A stretch of 64,000 nt of DNA from Romanomermis culicivorax (GCA_963922205.1 CAWUHX010000073.1:620001-684000), one strand, 5' to 3'; positions 1-13,750 are shown, counted from the stretch's first letter. Notes: generated from the sequence alone by a model not told the origin. Numbers and translations: made by a program.

Positions 1-1644
1 GAGGAGTTCCCGGGCGAAGCAAAAGGCGAAGAAATGCAGAAAAACGGTGGAATTTCCGTGAGTAATATACATTTCTGCGGACAGTGACACGGCCTGGGTC
101 AGGGCAGAGTCACTGGTTGGGGCAGATGTCAGACCTTGGTCAGTAGATGTCGGGATGGCCGCCACATGTGGCCAGGGTAATGTCATGGTGAGCGGTCGCC
201 CCAGGTGGGGGATGTTATGGAGGGCATGTCAGGGTCGGGGGAGGTCAGGATGCTCGCCCCATGTTGGGGAGGTCACGTCAGGGTCAGGGAAGGTCAGGAT
301 GCTCGCCCCATGTTGGGGAGGTCACGTCGAGGTCAGGGGAGGTCAGGATGCTCGCTCCATGTTGGGGAGGTCACCAGGGTCAGGGGGCTCGCCCCACATG
401 GAGGCAGTCACAGCAGTGTCAAGAGGCCACGAATTTTTATATGACACTTAGGCTGAGGCATGTGGCTTGAGGCCCATAATGGGATGTTGCCACTTCACTG
501 TGGCATGTGCCTATTGCAACACAAGAGTATTTATCACCGGAGTCAGGCATGTGACTTAGTAAGAGGCCCGTCAGTGGTGTGCCACTTCACTTTGGCATGC
601 TTGTTGCTACACGTTATTATTGGCGGCCATGGGAGGCATCCCTCATACACCCAATCCCTGCCAGTCCCAAATTGTAAACTGCTATATTTTTGCCTTATTG
701 TAAACTGCTATATTTTTGCCTTTTCAGGACAGGGACATTTTTCGCCAAATCAAAATTGCCGCTCCATCAAATATTGGGTTTTGCCCATTTTTGGGCTGAA
801 GGTTCAACTTTACGACTTGCGGGCAAGGAATGCCGAATCAGTGACTCCCACACCCTTGTTGATTGGGCGTCATTTTGCCGCGAAGTTGTACTCGATGCCT
901 TCATATTGCATCTTGAAAAGTTGGGCGGCCCAGGAATGGTTGTCGAAATTGACGAATCAAAGTTTGGAAAACGCAAATATCACAGAGGTAAGGCTGTTTT
1001 GCTTCAATCGTATACTTTTGTGGAAATCTGTGCATATTGTGTTTGCAGGACATCACGTCGACGGTGTTTGGGTCTTTGGCAGATATGAACGAGGCACTGG
1101 TCGTGTTTTCATGGTGCCCGTTGAAGATCGGTCCACGTCCACCCTCTTACCAATAATCCAGGAGTGGATAAAGCCCGGCACCACGATTCATAGCGACTTA
1201 TGGAAGGCGTACAACTGCTTGGAGGTACTGTTTAGCTTCATTGGACTATGATACTTCTGAGTTTTACATATTCCCACTTTTTAGGATGAGGGCTTTCACC
1301 ATCTGTCCATCAACCATAGCCTCAACTTCAAAGACCCAGAAACCGGCGTTCATACAAATGCCATTGAATCATCCTGGCGTGCCGCAAAAAGTTCCATGCC
1401 ATCGGGAGGTCGAATAAAAGGTCACATTGCCGGCAACCTCGCCCGATATATGTTTCAAAAAAAGTGCCGCGAAATGAACGTGGACCCGACGTTGGAATTT
1501 TTTCGCCTAGCCGGCCAACTTTATGATGCTCGCATTACCACGTCCGAAGATGAGGAAGATGGCCCTGCTAACGAGAGTGAATTCAGCTCCACGCGAGATG
1601 AACAAGACTCCGACGTCGATGAATTTGGTGACATCATCGCATAA
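1..1644 (+). CDS. Merlin / ISXO2-like (DDE_Tnp_IS1595) transposase gene, 3' part, spliced
   Basis: I read four exons, 1-57, 728-988, 1049-1224 and 1285-1644, joined by GT-AG introns that keep the frame. The first exon runs off the window, so the start is not seen; its end carries a KKCRKTV motif like the end of the Merlin N-terminal zinc ribbon, followed across the splice by TGTFFAKSKL. The DDE residues are all present: D in EIDESKFGKRKYHRG, D in HSDLWKAY and E in NAIESSW. After the catalytic core there is an acidic tail rich in D and E, and a TAA stop at 1642-1644. In the family this enzyme cuts and pastes DNA with 8-9 bp target duplications. I did not find terminal inverted repeats here, so an element copy and a domesticated host gene are both possible. 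Family call is firm; gene status is uncertain. Confidence 0.82.
228..390. repeat. 49-bp minisatellite inside intron 1 of the Merlin-like gene
   Basis: About three and a half GC-rich units with a period of 49 bp. The landmark GATGCTCGC recurs at about 250, 299 and 348, each followed by a CATGTTGGGGAGGTCAC block. The repeat is open in several frames, which explains the short G- and R-rich ORFs that overlap here; they are not genes. Confidence 0.85.
455..613. repeat. Diverged tandem duplication of about 90 bp in the same intron
   Basis: Two blocks share GGCATGTG-CTT, GAGGCCC, TGCCACTTCACT-TGGCATG and TTGC-ACAC in the same order (about 457-522 and 546-612). Just downstream a 23-bp phrase, TTGTAAACTGCTATATTTTTGCC, is also repeated back to back before the splice acceptor at 726-727. 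Confidence 0.7.
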
Positions 1645-2247
1645 AGTGAGTCTTACTTTAAATACATTTCAGTTACACCTGCTCAATTTTGGTCATTTTT
1701 TTGTGAGATGGCAGTAGGATAGTGAGTTTCGGGGCTAGATGCGTGCTTACTGTACACACTGCGACTGTCGCACACCTGGTGCCCAAGTGAGAATTTCCAA
1801 AGTGCTTGTTTTTGGCGGTTTCATAGTGTTTGCATCTTCGCACGTGGAATTGAGTATCCGAATTTGTCCCGCACACATGCCCTTTATTTTTGAAAAAAAA
1901 TTTGCATAAAATTTATTCAAATTTTTTTTTCCTTCCCGTCCCTTTCCGAGACCCAATTCCACTTCCATTGGATGCGCAACACCATAAAACCCCCAAAAAC
2001 AGCCGTTTTGGAAATTTTCACTTGGCCACCATGTTCCCCAAATTTTCCTAAATCAGTTAAGTTTAGACATCAGGTAAGGTATTGATACCTTAGTAGGATT
2101 TTTAATAAAATATTAATACAATTATAAAGTTACATTATTTAAAGTATGGATGTGCAGATTTGTTTATTCAGTAAAATACAGATACAATATATTTCTCAAG
2201 GAGTGTCAAATTTAAGGTGTTATGATAATAAATAGAAGATACCTATA

Positions 2248-3105
2248 CAGTCGAACTTCGTTAATGGATACCCTGGATAATGAATTTTCCCGGATATTGA
2301 ATACATAGCATGGTGGTCCCTGCCAAATGTAACAGTATAAGATATAGTTGGTACTCGCTTAACGAACACTCGGTTAGTGGTTAATGAATACCCCTAGGCT
2401 GGTACCCTAGTACTCATTTATATGTATTATTACTCTGATAATGAATACTCGGTTAATGAATACCGCTGTTTGAATAATGAATACAGCTGTATGCAGATTT
2501 CTTTTTAAGACTGTGTGTGTTTAGCGTATTATTGAATCTCATTGAATGTTTAATGTGTTTTCAATCGTCTTCGATATTTGATGCAAATTAACAGCGATTT
2601 TAGTATTCAAGATTACTTAGAATTTGATAATGAAATTATAACAAGCGATATCCCTGATGATTCGTCTATTGATGATGTTATTAAACCGATCAAAGTCGAA
2701 ATTTTTGATTCTGATAGTGATGTGGATGATCTAGGCGAAGAAAATAAAATTGCTTCATTTTCTGAAATAAAATCAAATATTTCAAATTTACGTAAATTCG
2801 TTTTGGCACAGGATAATTGTTGTGATACGATATTAACTTGTATCAATAAGTTAGATGATTTTTGTGATGTAGTTCATTGTGAAAAAATGAAACAAATGCA
2901 AATAACTGATTTTTTTCATAAGTGATTTTTTTTTTTTGGTAGTTATGAAGTTTATCTTCTTGTTTAATTGAATAATATAATTAAAATTTGATGTTTCAAA
3001 TACTTATAAGTGGCTTTTTAACCAAATTTGGTTATTGAATACACTCAGTTAATGAATAGGCTTTCTGTTGTTCCCTTGGGGGTATCCATTATCCGAGTTC
3101 GACTG
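2248..3105 (+). mobile_element. Non-autonomous pogo/Tigger-type (Tc1/mariner superfamily) element
   Basis: The element is flanked by TA on both sides (2246-2247 and 3106-3107). Its left tip reads CAGTCGAACTTCG and its right tip, inverted, reads CAGTCGAACTCGG, both followed by a TAATGGATACC block. Inside the left arm the phrase TTAATGAATACC and variants recur several times as subterminal repeats. Only the tail of a transposase gene remains inside, so it is an internal deletion derivative of 858 bp. TA duplication and CAGTCGAAC tips are typical of Tigger-like elements. Confidence 0.85.
2578..2925 (+). pseudogene. C-terminal tail of a pogo/Tigger-like transposase
   Basis: A 115-codon reading frame without the helix-turn-helix or DDE core. 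It is acidic in its first half (DIPDDSSIDDV, DSDSDVDDLGEE) and ends in KMKQMQITDFFHK, which resembles the K-x-x-x-I-T-x-F-F end of Tigger/jerky-type transposases. The ATG at 2578 is probably an internal methionine of the ancestral gene. It lies inside the TA-flanked element, so it is a remnant and not an independent gene. It could still be transcribed, but it cannot be a functional transposase. Confidence 0.7.
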
Positions 3106-6100
3106 TAGTTAGTTTTAAAATAACTAAGGATATACTTCTACCATTCATGATTTGAAAATTGATTGTATTGATATTTCTCTGGAAATCGAGCTATTATATT
3201 AATACCTTGAAAGATTTCTTCAAATTGTACTTAAACTCTAAAGATATATATTGTATGATATTTTGCTGCAACCTGGTTGCTTTAACAGCTCGATTTTGAT
3301 GCTGCAACCATGTAAGTAAGCAGTCATCTTAATATCCTACTGGAAAATCTTTTTGGTTTTTTAATATCAGTATCTATGACTGATGCAATGTAATGTTGTG
3401 GTATGCTTTTTTTCGAAGCTTAGGCTTAGCATCTGCTTAGCCTTGGGTGACACTGGTGGTCTGCCAGGCCCAGGTGGAAAAATTTCTGCCAACTGTTGTT
3501 TAGTCAAACTAATTATGGAATGCATTAAATTTATTGCCCAAAAAAGGGCTCTACAGGGCTGAAAAATATTTGGATTGTGTTCTACCCATACTTTTCATCT
3601 ACAGTTGCATGGAGGCATATGCTATTTGAAAAGATATTAGGGCAGACTTCTCTGTAGGTGTGTTTCTAAAGCTCCGCCTATAGTCAGACTCTGCATGATA
3701 TTTATTGCCTTGCCACATAGTTGTCTTTATTTTGTGTGTGTTCTTCCCCTGTTTTAATTGTCCCTTCAATTTTTCTGCCATAATTTGTTTATATCCAGGC
3801 CAGATAATTCACAGTTCTGGTTCAATTTTTTAAATTTCCCTCCATTCATACCTTATACAACTCTAACTTTTAAGAGCAACATAGGCACATGCTGGTCTTC
3901 ACATTTTCTACCCTTTTTGTGCATTTTAATTTCTGACCATTAATTCATGAATCAGGTCAGGATTGCATCTAAATTCGAAATTGCAGACTATTAGCCAGAG
4001 CCCAAAAAATTGTGAATTTAGGAACATTTTTTTTCGAAATTGCCTAGAATTCATTTATTCAAAATTTATTTTTCACATCTCAAACTTTATAAAGAGCTGG
4101 ATTCAGCATCTACAAGTTGATTGATGAAAAATTGTGTGGATTAAAAAAAATGATTTTTTGGAGGTTTCAAATTTTTTCAAATCATCAACTGATTGAGGAG
4201 CCGAATTATGCATCTACAAGTTGAATTAAGACCAACTCTGATCCAAAAAAAAATGTTTAAAATTGACGATTTTCAGACCGAAATGATGAAAAAATGTGTG
4301 TCTTCGAAAAATAAATTTTTATGAAATTTTTAATTTTCTTCTCACCCCAGACTGTTTGAGAAACTGATGTTCACATCAATAAGTTAAGTTCAGATCATTT
4401 CCTATTCAAAAAAATTTCCAGTTTTGAAAAATGTGTAGAAGTTGAGATTATGGATGAAAATAATGGTGAAGTTTATAATTTCGTGTGATTAGGTTTTATT
4501 CAGAACATAATTTATTCACAAATGCCTGACTATTCGAGGAACTGAATTTGGCATTTATAGAACTTGAGATGATTCCTATTCCTATATAGAAAAGTTTTGC
4601 ATTTGAAAGCTTTAAGTCAAGCTGAGATAGATTCTGGTATGATAAAAATTTTTCTGCTTCTGAAAACTCTACAGCAGTGACATGCCCATCATCACAATAT
4701 TGAAATCTGGAGATGAATTTTTGTCATGCTCTAAGAAATGTAAGATTTTATGAACTCTCTCAGTTCTTTTTAATTTTTAAGGCATCAATATTACCCATTC
4801 CTCGTCCAAATCATCTGCCTAACAAACAAAATCTATGCACAAGACTTTGGAGAAGGATGGAGAGGTCAAAAAATGTCATCTGAATTGAAGATAACATCAG
4901 AAGAATGGGCCAATTTAAAAGCTAGGTTAATTTTATCAGAAAACTTGATTTCTCAATTAAAGCTCGAAAATTCTTCAAAAGATTTGTTAATTCCCATCTA
5001 AAAGTAAAGATTCTCAAACTCGAAGCAGCAACTTTGCAGAAAAACGTTCAGGATCATGATAATGTAAAGAAAAAACCAGACTATAATGGAGGTATTTTTG
5101 TTGAATTTGGGAATGATAAGAAACTAGCAATAATCACAACTGGTTCCAAATTTAATACGATTTTCCATCCAACATTGGAATGAGGCAAAGCCTATTTGAT
5201 ATTGACACATCAACGTGATAGAGATTTCAGAGTAAATAATTTGGCCGATTTTTGACTCACTTGGGCTGAGGTGATCTTGTTCCAGATATTGGAATGTGTT
5301 TAGGTGAGAGAACTGTTTATTGATAACAGCTGATTTTGCCTATCCTCATGGATATATAAAGCCATTTCCAAACCAGCAGTGGGTAGGTTCAGTTTTGCAA
5401 AAATTTTCCCCAGATATGCATAATCTTAATTATTCAGAATTATTATGTATTTCTGTGGTAAATTTTTTGTCCTGAACAGATTTGACTTGTTTAGTTCAGC
5501 TTTTGTATCCCACCAAATACTTCTGTATTCTACTAACCCAAACAAAACTAAACCGAACAGCAAGAATGTTCCAATTTTTCCTACACAAGAATACACACAT
5601 CCATAATAATTAAACCTTCATCCCAATTCCAAATGTATATTGACAAGCACAGCAACAATTTTCCAGGGATCCGCAGACTTTTTGTCAAGGATCCATGATA
5701 GGCATCAGAACAATCTGTCTTTGAAAAACTTCAGGGAGGGGTGTTAAATTTAGCACGACTATTTTCTATTTGTCCTTAACTCTGAGTGAGATATAGTGAT
5801 CCAGACCTTGGGTGGGATGAATGTAGTTCTAGTAATGTCAACTGTTATGCCCTGTTTGGCATGAATTTTTTGCATTTGTCCTGAATTAAGGGTGATATGT
5901 AGGGGGCCAGACCTTGCATGGGATGAATGGAGTTCTAGTAATATCATCTGTGATGACTAGCTGGCACTTCTCATGAGTTAACTAGAAGTTTCAAAAATTG
6001 ATTGATGTCAGGATTATGAGGCTTTATCAGAGTACCAATGAACGATATTTGGTTAATGATACTACTATCTGCATGTATATACTATTTGCTTTTGCTTATT

Positions 6101-9100
6101 ACTAAATGCTTTAACATTGTACAGAGAGCTATGCACAACTTTGGCTGATTTTTCGCAACAAATTAGCCAAATTATGGAATATTTCCAGTCTATATTGAAG
6201 AAAGACTCTTATTTATGACTCAGCCCATCAGATACACTCCATTTCAAGCTGTTTGGGTAAGCTAGAATCAGTTTTCCACATTTTCATGATTGTATATCAT
6301 CTAATCACCAGCTAATCAGTTTTATTGACATTTCATTGGTTACTCAATATGTGATTGGCTTTGAAATTTTTTCCAATTTCTTCTTCCTTTGCTTGTCCAG
6401 GAATTTCAGATTTTTTGTCATTTACAATAAACAGAACAGAACTAATTCCTGTTTCCCGATTTTTCAGGGCTTTCTTACGGCAGTTACCAAAGAATAAAGT
6501 CATTTATGTCCATGGTTTTGATAACCTTGCTCCAACTTATAAGACAATGGAAGAGATGGCAAACAGGAAGGTCAAGTCTGAATTAAAAGAGGAAAAAGTT
6601 GAAAAATCTGTCTTACTCATAACTAATTTAGCAGATTTTATTGAGGAGAGTTGGGCCGAAATTAGTTGCAACAGAGACACTGTACATGACTAAGGATTCA
6701 ATGGCAAAATCTAGATTGTCATTTGGGGTGATGACAGTGATGGAACCAAAATTCAGAGCTTCTGGAATGCTTCCGAACTCAGAACTTTCTATAAAACTGA
6801 GTTGTTGAATTTTTTTGAAGGGTCAGATAATGCAGAAATTACCTGAGCTGCATTCAGCTGACTATAACCACAAATACAAAATGATTGTGAATCACTGACC
6901 ATATAAATTGTCTGATAAGAACTAAGTAATTTTTAGTTGATGACCCAATGTTGTTATCATATTTCGCATCATCATTTCAATGAATTTTTTGTCAATCAAC
7001 TTAAATATCTGAAAAAGACTGGATAGAAAGGAAATAGTATACTGGATTAAAATTACAAGAAACATGTGTGTAGTAAGCTAGCTCATCCCCAAACTCAATG
7101 TCCCCTATTTTCGATAAATTCTGAGTATATTGTACCACCAGTTCTACATATCCTTCTTGGTCTGTTTAATGATTGTCTTAGTTCTGTTTTATTGTCAAAA
7201 ACTATCTTTTAACACCTATTCCTTAAAACCAGATATTCATAATCAGTAACACAAGTGTAACAAATAAATATCTGTTGAATAAAAGCATTGTATTTTAATG
7301 CATGCCATATTATTTCATGGGTGTAGTTCTAGTGATAAATCTGCACATCAAGAATTTCTGTAGTATTCATTCAATGATACATATTCAGCTCAGCTTCATT
7401 GTGGTATACTTTTCTACTAACAAGGTCAAGTCAGTTTACCAAACAATGTATGGACCAATGTTCCTAATCACTTTTTAATATTGGAATAGCTCCTACCATA
7501 GCTGATGCACCTTCTATTGGTATTGCAATATATATTTCATCATTTCGGGAAATCATATTTGGCCTAAACAGTTTCATTTGGTTCAATGTGCAATCAGTGA
7601 TATAGTTAACTACTTGTTGATGATTTTCTAAATCTCTAATATAAACCAGCACCTTATTTCATGCTGGATTGTCAAGTGGAGAAGCATGGAAATTGAACAA
7701 CTCCACCTCGATTGGCATGTTTATCAAAGCCTGGAAAGTCAGCAAATGCTAGTTTTCTTATGACCCAGAGGTCCTTTCCTAATATTGTAGCATGAAATCA
7801 AAATCATTCAGTTTGTGCTGCTTGTTGAGAGTTGGATCAATGTATAAGGACATACCTGAAAAGTCAGTGTCTATGATATGAATTTGCAAAGATACCTCAA
7901 TGTTGTGAATGTTATTAAAAGCTTTCATGGCTTCACAATCAATGTCAAAGTAATATGAAACATTTGATTTAAAAACCTGAAAATACAATTTTCCAATATT
8001 TTAGACTCCCTATAGAAAAATACACCTGGCGCCAACAAATCTAAACTCCAATAGCATAAACAGCTTCGTTTGTACACACATGTAAAGAGAGTTTAGTAAT
8101 ATTTTATTTCTGATGAAAATGACATCCAATGACTATAATCTCAACAACAGAAAAAGTGTTTTCATTCAATTTTACATGCTACCACCAACTTTAAACTTTT
8201 TGTCTTTATATTGTTGATTCATTGGAAAAAAATTTTTTGCTGTATTTCCAATATAATATTCAGCTCTGAATTATGACATGCATTGTCACCTATTGCTACA
8301 ATGAATATCAGGTAATTTCGACCCAAATTTTCTAGCCTAAGTTTATAATCCATTTGATTGTTATGATAATAGTTCAGAGACAGGTTGAAAAGTAAAAAAC
8401 AGCACCAAGGCGGAATGAGTGAAGAAAATTTCGTTTGCATCATGTACTTTCCTAGGTGGAAATAAAATTGCTGATGTTGAAGTAACATTTTCTCAGTAAC
8501 AAAAATAAGAGAATTGAATAGTTGTATGAAGAAATAATGTTGTTCATGGAGGTTACTTTCAGGAACTCATTTCTGTCTAACAGCATGGTTTGAAACTAAA
8601 ATCTTGATCATTCAGGACCTATGCATACATAATAAAGTCAAACCTTATGACTTTTCATTGTGCAGCCAAACATATGGGGATGATGTAGTTTCGAGACAGA
8701 TCCAAAAATTAAATTCAATAACTAGGAATGAGCAGCAAAAATTTTGTTCGGTTAATACTTTTGAGATTAGGAACAAAATACCTTTTAGTTTCAATAACAT
8801 TTCTACAATGACTCAAATTGAAAAATGTATGCACAATGAATGAAGTTATGCAGATAGATTAACAAAATTTAGTCGAATGAAATGGCCACTAAGTTGGAAA
8901 ACTGATCTTTTATGCTTCAATCAACTACTCAGATTTGAATATCCTACAGATTTATTACTGCTATAGTCACCAAAGATGCCAAGTATCTCTTCTGAAATAT
9001 TTGGTAAACATATTACAATTATGAATTTTTGACATATATTTATATATATCTGGGATAAAAAAATGGTTATACAGTTTTATAATGAAAAGGCTAATTTTTT

Positions 9101-12100
9101 AGGAGGTAGTAGCCTATCTAAAGTGAGCAAGGTATATTTGAATTTTGTATAGCTTTAAAATTTTTGAATTTTATGAATTTTTTTTACTTAACAGTAACAA
9201 ATAATGTATTTTTCATCCAGCTCGATGCTTCCTGTTGAATTTCACACATAAAGCTTTACTAAACATCACAAATCAATCATACAACTATTTACAGAAAAAT
9301 CATTTATAATTTTTTCGACATTTATTTCTTGATTGGAGGAGAGCATTAAACTGATTCATTCACATATTTTTGTACTATGACCAAAAAAGATCATGCATAA
9401 CAGTCAAGATCCTCTTCTATAAATGTAGAAGATGCTTCGAATTTTTGCTTCAGAATCAGCTAAAATGTAAATTTAAGTAGATCTTACTCAAAAATAGAGC
9501 GATCAAATATTGACTCATAAATGTTAATGTGTTAAGCCAAATTTTGATTTTTTCAAAAATTTTTGTATATACTTTGTGTTAATAGTTAACCAATATTGCT
9601 CATGTGTCATTTCAAATTTAGTTCTGTCAAACAGGATGAATTAATTTTGGATTCACATTCAGTCATTGCTTTGAAATTGATACGAGCTCTATAGCAGTGA
9701 TTAAGTCTGAATAAATACGAAACTACTCACCCAAATATGCTTGATCATAAATTTTATAAAAATGCCTACAATTTTTTATTTGAAATAAAAAGATCTGGTT
9801 TTAAATTGTTAATCTATTTCAGAGCTCTGGAGAAATCAGCACCAATTTTTTGTAGAGTACCAGAAATTGGGATCAGTCCTGATTTTAAATTTTTCAATGT
9901 ATGCAAAGTAAAAATAAACTCCCAAGTCAGTAAGTTCAGGAAATCAGTGATCTAAAGTGGATGTACAAGAGTGAATATTTGTTCAAAAGTGCAATCAAAG
10001 GGAGTAGAAATACCCAAATATTTTCTTGACCAATTAATGAGTGTTCTGCAGTACACAGAGCTTGCAACGAGAAAAGATAGAGAGTAGAGATTCATGCCCT
10101 TTGACTCATATAGAAATCATGTTGTTGCAAGTTTGAAATTGACAATTCCATACACCAAGTAGTGTAGACTAAAGCCAATTTATTGATTTCACTATCAGCT
10201 AAATTATGCTTTCACACTTCTCTTCTAATGATTTTTTGAGTGAAGCGTTATCATTTTAACTTTTTCAACAATATTACTGTAAACTGTCAATTCCGCTGCT
10301 GAATTGAGTGACAAATTTAGGGCATGTGAAAAATGATTTGGTTGAAATGCGTTTTGTAAAATTCTTCAAATTTTTCTTTGAACACCATTAGTATGTCCTA
10401 AATTTTTCAGAACAATTATCATTTATCATCATTCATCTGAGCGCAAAGCTTACCAGACTTGATTGATGCATCATCAGAAAACTGTAGATGCCTAAAGATC
10501 AAATTTAGACAAATTTATGAAAATAGGCAATAATTGCTTCTGATATTTCTTCTGCATCAGCTTTTTCTGTTCAAATAAATCCAATAAATGATTCAATCAC
10601 TTTTGTCTAGTAATGAAAATTGATCTGGATATGTAAGAGAAATATGAAATAGAATCAGATGGGTAAATTGTGATAAAAAAAACTCAATTGCCTATAACAG
10701 CCTTATTAGCTTCATCGGATACCCAATCTACTAAAATCGAAAAGTCTTTGAAATCACTGATCTCTGACACAATTCTTTCCTCCAAACCATGGTTTAGGCA
10801 GAGTTTGAAAGAACTTCCACAAAATTACAAATAGCTGAATTGCAGCAAGCAATAAAATGCTATTCCGAATTCCTGCTAATACTGTAAATATCCAGAAACA
10901 AGATGAAAAGTTATAGTGCATTTAGTCTAAAATTATAGTCATAGTGAGAATCCAAAAGGTAGATTTGATTTGTAGCAATATTTTTATGCAGTGGGAAAGT
11001 TCACAATGTTGAAAAATTTTATATTTTTCCATGACTTTGAGAACATTAGAATAATTCACTTCTGACATTTTTGTTAAAAAGTGATTACATTTCACCAAAG
11101 AACTGGATTTTTCATCTATTTATTTCAAGAATCGTTTTTTGACATATTTTCCCCAGGCACATGGCAATTCCCATACACATTGTTGGATACAATTATGTGT
11201 TTAGTCACATAGGTTGTGTATATTTTGTGGATAAGAAAATAGTTCTAATTGTTAATTTGAACACAGAATGGTTAGGGTAAAAGTTGGTTTATATATCAGG
11301 CATGAGTCCCCAAAGTCAGCTTGATGATGTATGGAAAAAAGTTGAATTTGACAGTTTGTGCACCAATCAGAGTAAGTAATATCCGCCATCAGTTGTATAT
11401 TGGTATACTTGGAAATAAAATTTTGTCCTTTAGTATTGGGACATGTTCAGAAAGAGAAATAAGACTTTAGGATTAATGGAGGCATTGAAAATGGTAAAAA
11501 TCTGTATCCACATTGATCAATTTTTCCAATCATCATTTTTGGTGACAGTTCTTGGTATATAAATATTAGATATTTCAGAGTGTCGAAGGAAAACAGTTGG
11601 TTGCCATGGGAGAGTGGTATTATGAGAGATATACAAAAGAAAAAAAATTGGAGTAAATTTGTTATTGCAATTTGGAGTAAATAAAGAATTGTGATCCAAG
11701 TAATGTAAATGAAGATGATTAGGTTTTATTGTAATATTTTAGTATTTGCAATTGGTTCATTTACTCATTTTTGGTGTTTTAAATTACTAATCTATATCTT
11801 GAGTAATATTTAGAAAGTTTCAATGGTGATAGTCTAAATGAATGGAAATTTTATTTTTTGAATTGAAACTCAATAGGAAATGGCCATTTTTGGGGAAAAT
11901 CACTGGTTTTGCATGATTATGATATAAATGCTATCATATACAATATCCAATTGAACATGTCTTAGTATATTTTACTGAATAGGAGGGAAACAGTAGCAAT
12001 AATTAAGAGATTGTGCAAATTGGTTACAAATCTGTAGATATTCCTGATACCCAAGGAAAAAAGATGAATGCATAAAGTTATTTTTTGTCAACTACAACTA

Positions 12101-12427
12101 AAAGTTTTTTCTTCACCATTTTCTGCTCAAAAATCAATATTTGCCACCGAAAATTTTAATTACTTATTTTATAAATAGTCAGCCATATATAAAATTATCA
12201 TAAACACAGAAATGCACGCAAAAATTGCTTTACACCTGTTGAAGACATAAAAAATTGATCAGAAAAGCGCTCAGTGTCAAAAATGACGTAAATTTTTATC
12301 GCAACACTGTCACACTTTTGGCTCTAACCATGCTCTCTTTTTGGCTCTCATGAGCAAGCTCACGAGCACATTTGTGGAACCGATTTCCAGAGTGAACTCA
12401 GAGCTGTCTCACAAGAGAAAAATTGCT
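3106..12427. other. AT-rich stretch with no gene I can support
   Basis: More than 9 kb with only short open frames (112 codons or fewer) and no recognisable domain. Decayed tandem structure is visible at 4081-4640, where a phrase like GCATCTACAAGTTGA recurs with variation about every 100-180 bp. Open stretches at 6355-6693 (+), 7464-7988 (-) and 8219-8488 (-) show no motif I can name. It looks like old repeat sediment or long intronic/intergenic DNA. Confidence 0.5.
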
Positions 12428-12937
12428 TTAAACTGGCTCTTGGAGAGCAGTGTTCATGGAACCGGCTGCTGGGGTGTCTGATTTAGCATATTTTTCATGC
12501 AAAAATTTCTTAGTGTTACTGTGTCTGAGTGCAGTCCAAATTCTTTTCCAATCGGCTGTTGTTTGACAAGTTGCTACATCTTTTTTAAATCTAGATATTG
12601 CATGGGCATCTTCTTGGGCACGGAAGCCTACTGTCAGCAGGGTGCCTGATATCGAATGAGCAAGTGGAGTGGCTATGCAACGCATTTTGATAATGTCAAA
12701 AACAACTGTGGTTCCATCAAATCGGGTAACTTGAATAGTAGCTAAAATCGGATCGGTGTGCTGAGTTCCTGCTTCTATTTTGTACACAGATCGAATGCCT
12801 TCTGGCCAATCTTCGTAAGGTTTCTCATCTCTTAAGCAGGTCGTGCTCATAGCCACCAAACCAGGTGGGTTAGTATCTCTTAGTAGCATGTTACACAAAA
12901 TGTTACACTGATCTACTGTAGTACAGTGCGTGTATTA
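12428..12937 (-). CDS. Hypothetical protein, 156 codons from the first ATG
   Basis: The frame ends at 12428 and its first ATG is at 12898, but it stays open upstream to about 12937, so the true start may be a splice acceptor. The sequence is more GC-rich than its surroundings. The protein has an early Cys/Met-rich stretch, a central run of beta-like sequence (RFDGTTVVFDIIKMRC) and a basic helical-looking stretch (RFKKDVATCQTTADWKRIW). I recognise no family. A second open block on the same strand at about 13020-13141 encodes a Ser run followed by SSEDEG and could be an upstream exon, but it holds a stop and the splice phase does not join cleanly. A retroelement-derived gene is possible because a gypsy remnant lies just upstream on the same strand. 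Confidence 0.35.
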
Positions 12938-13750
12938 TCCTATCAAAGGGGTACGGCCCAGCACAGTTGCAAATTAGTCTAAAATGTTGCTCCTCATTTC
13001 TAATAAAGATAGGCTTACTTCAACACGGCAACATTAATTTGTAAACCTTCGTCCTCCGAGGAATGGTTGCTGTTGGCATCATCCGGGCTGCTACTGCTGC
13101 TACTTCAGACGGCAGCAGTTGACAGTCCCACTTTTTCCATTCTTCTTGGCAGTTGTGTTGGCGTCATAATCGATACATAATAATCAAAGAAATAAAAATA
13201 AAACCATTGAATAAGTAAGAAATTTGTAAACAAAAATACAAACAAAAATAAAATCTACAGTATACAGTGGCGATAATTAATAAAGGTGTCTCATCAAGTT
13301 TCAAAAGGTATTTTTGGTGATAAATAATTACAAATAAAATATTTAGCTCAACAGAAAAACCACTTGGTGGAAAAACAGAGGAAAAATAACCTAGTGAAAA
13401 ATGAAGCTACTCAGGTAAAAGTAATAAAAATAAGAAAAATATGGGTGATGCTTATGCAGAAAGTTAGAGGCATATAGAAAATGACTAATGGACAGGGACA
13501 AATGAAGGTGAAAAGTTAAAGAGGCAAATTTTTCATGCAAAATATGTACTAGCATTTTTCTCGTGGGTGGTTTCACAAAGAGCTGGTGCTAATTCTGCTG
13601 GGGCAGAATGGCATGGGTGTATGAATTGAAAAGATGTGAGCCTCTTTTTGCGTATTTTGTTTCAATGTGGGGTCTGTTGCATTCCAGGGTTTTTCTGTTT
13701 CTGCTACTTTATTGGAATGTTTCTCAGGGCACTTTTTTTCTCAAGTAGAT

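Noticed and set aside
155..470. Three overlapping plus-strand ORFs rich in G, R and S
   Set aside because: All three come from the 49-bp minisatellite in intron 1; a multiple of the unit stays open in several frames without being coding.
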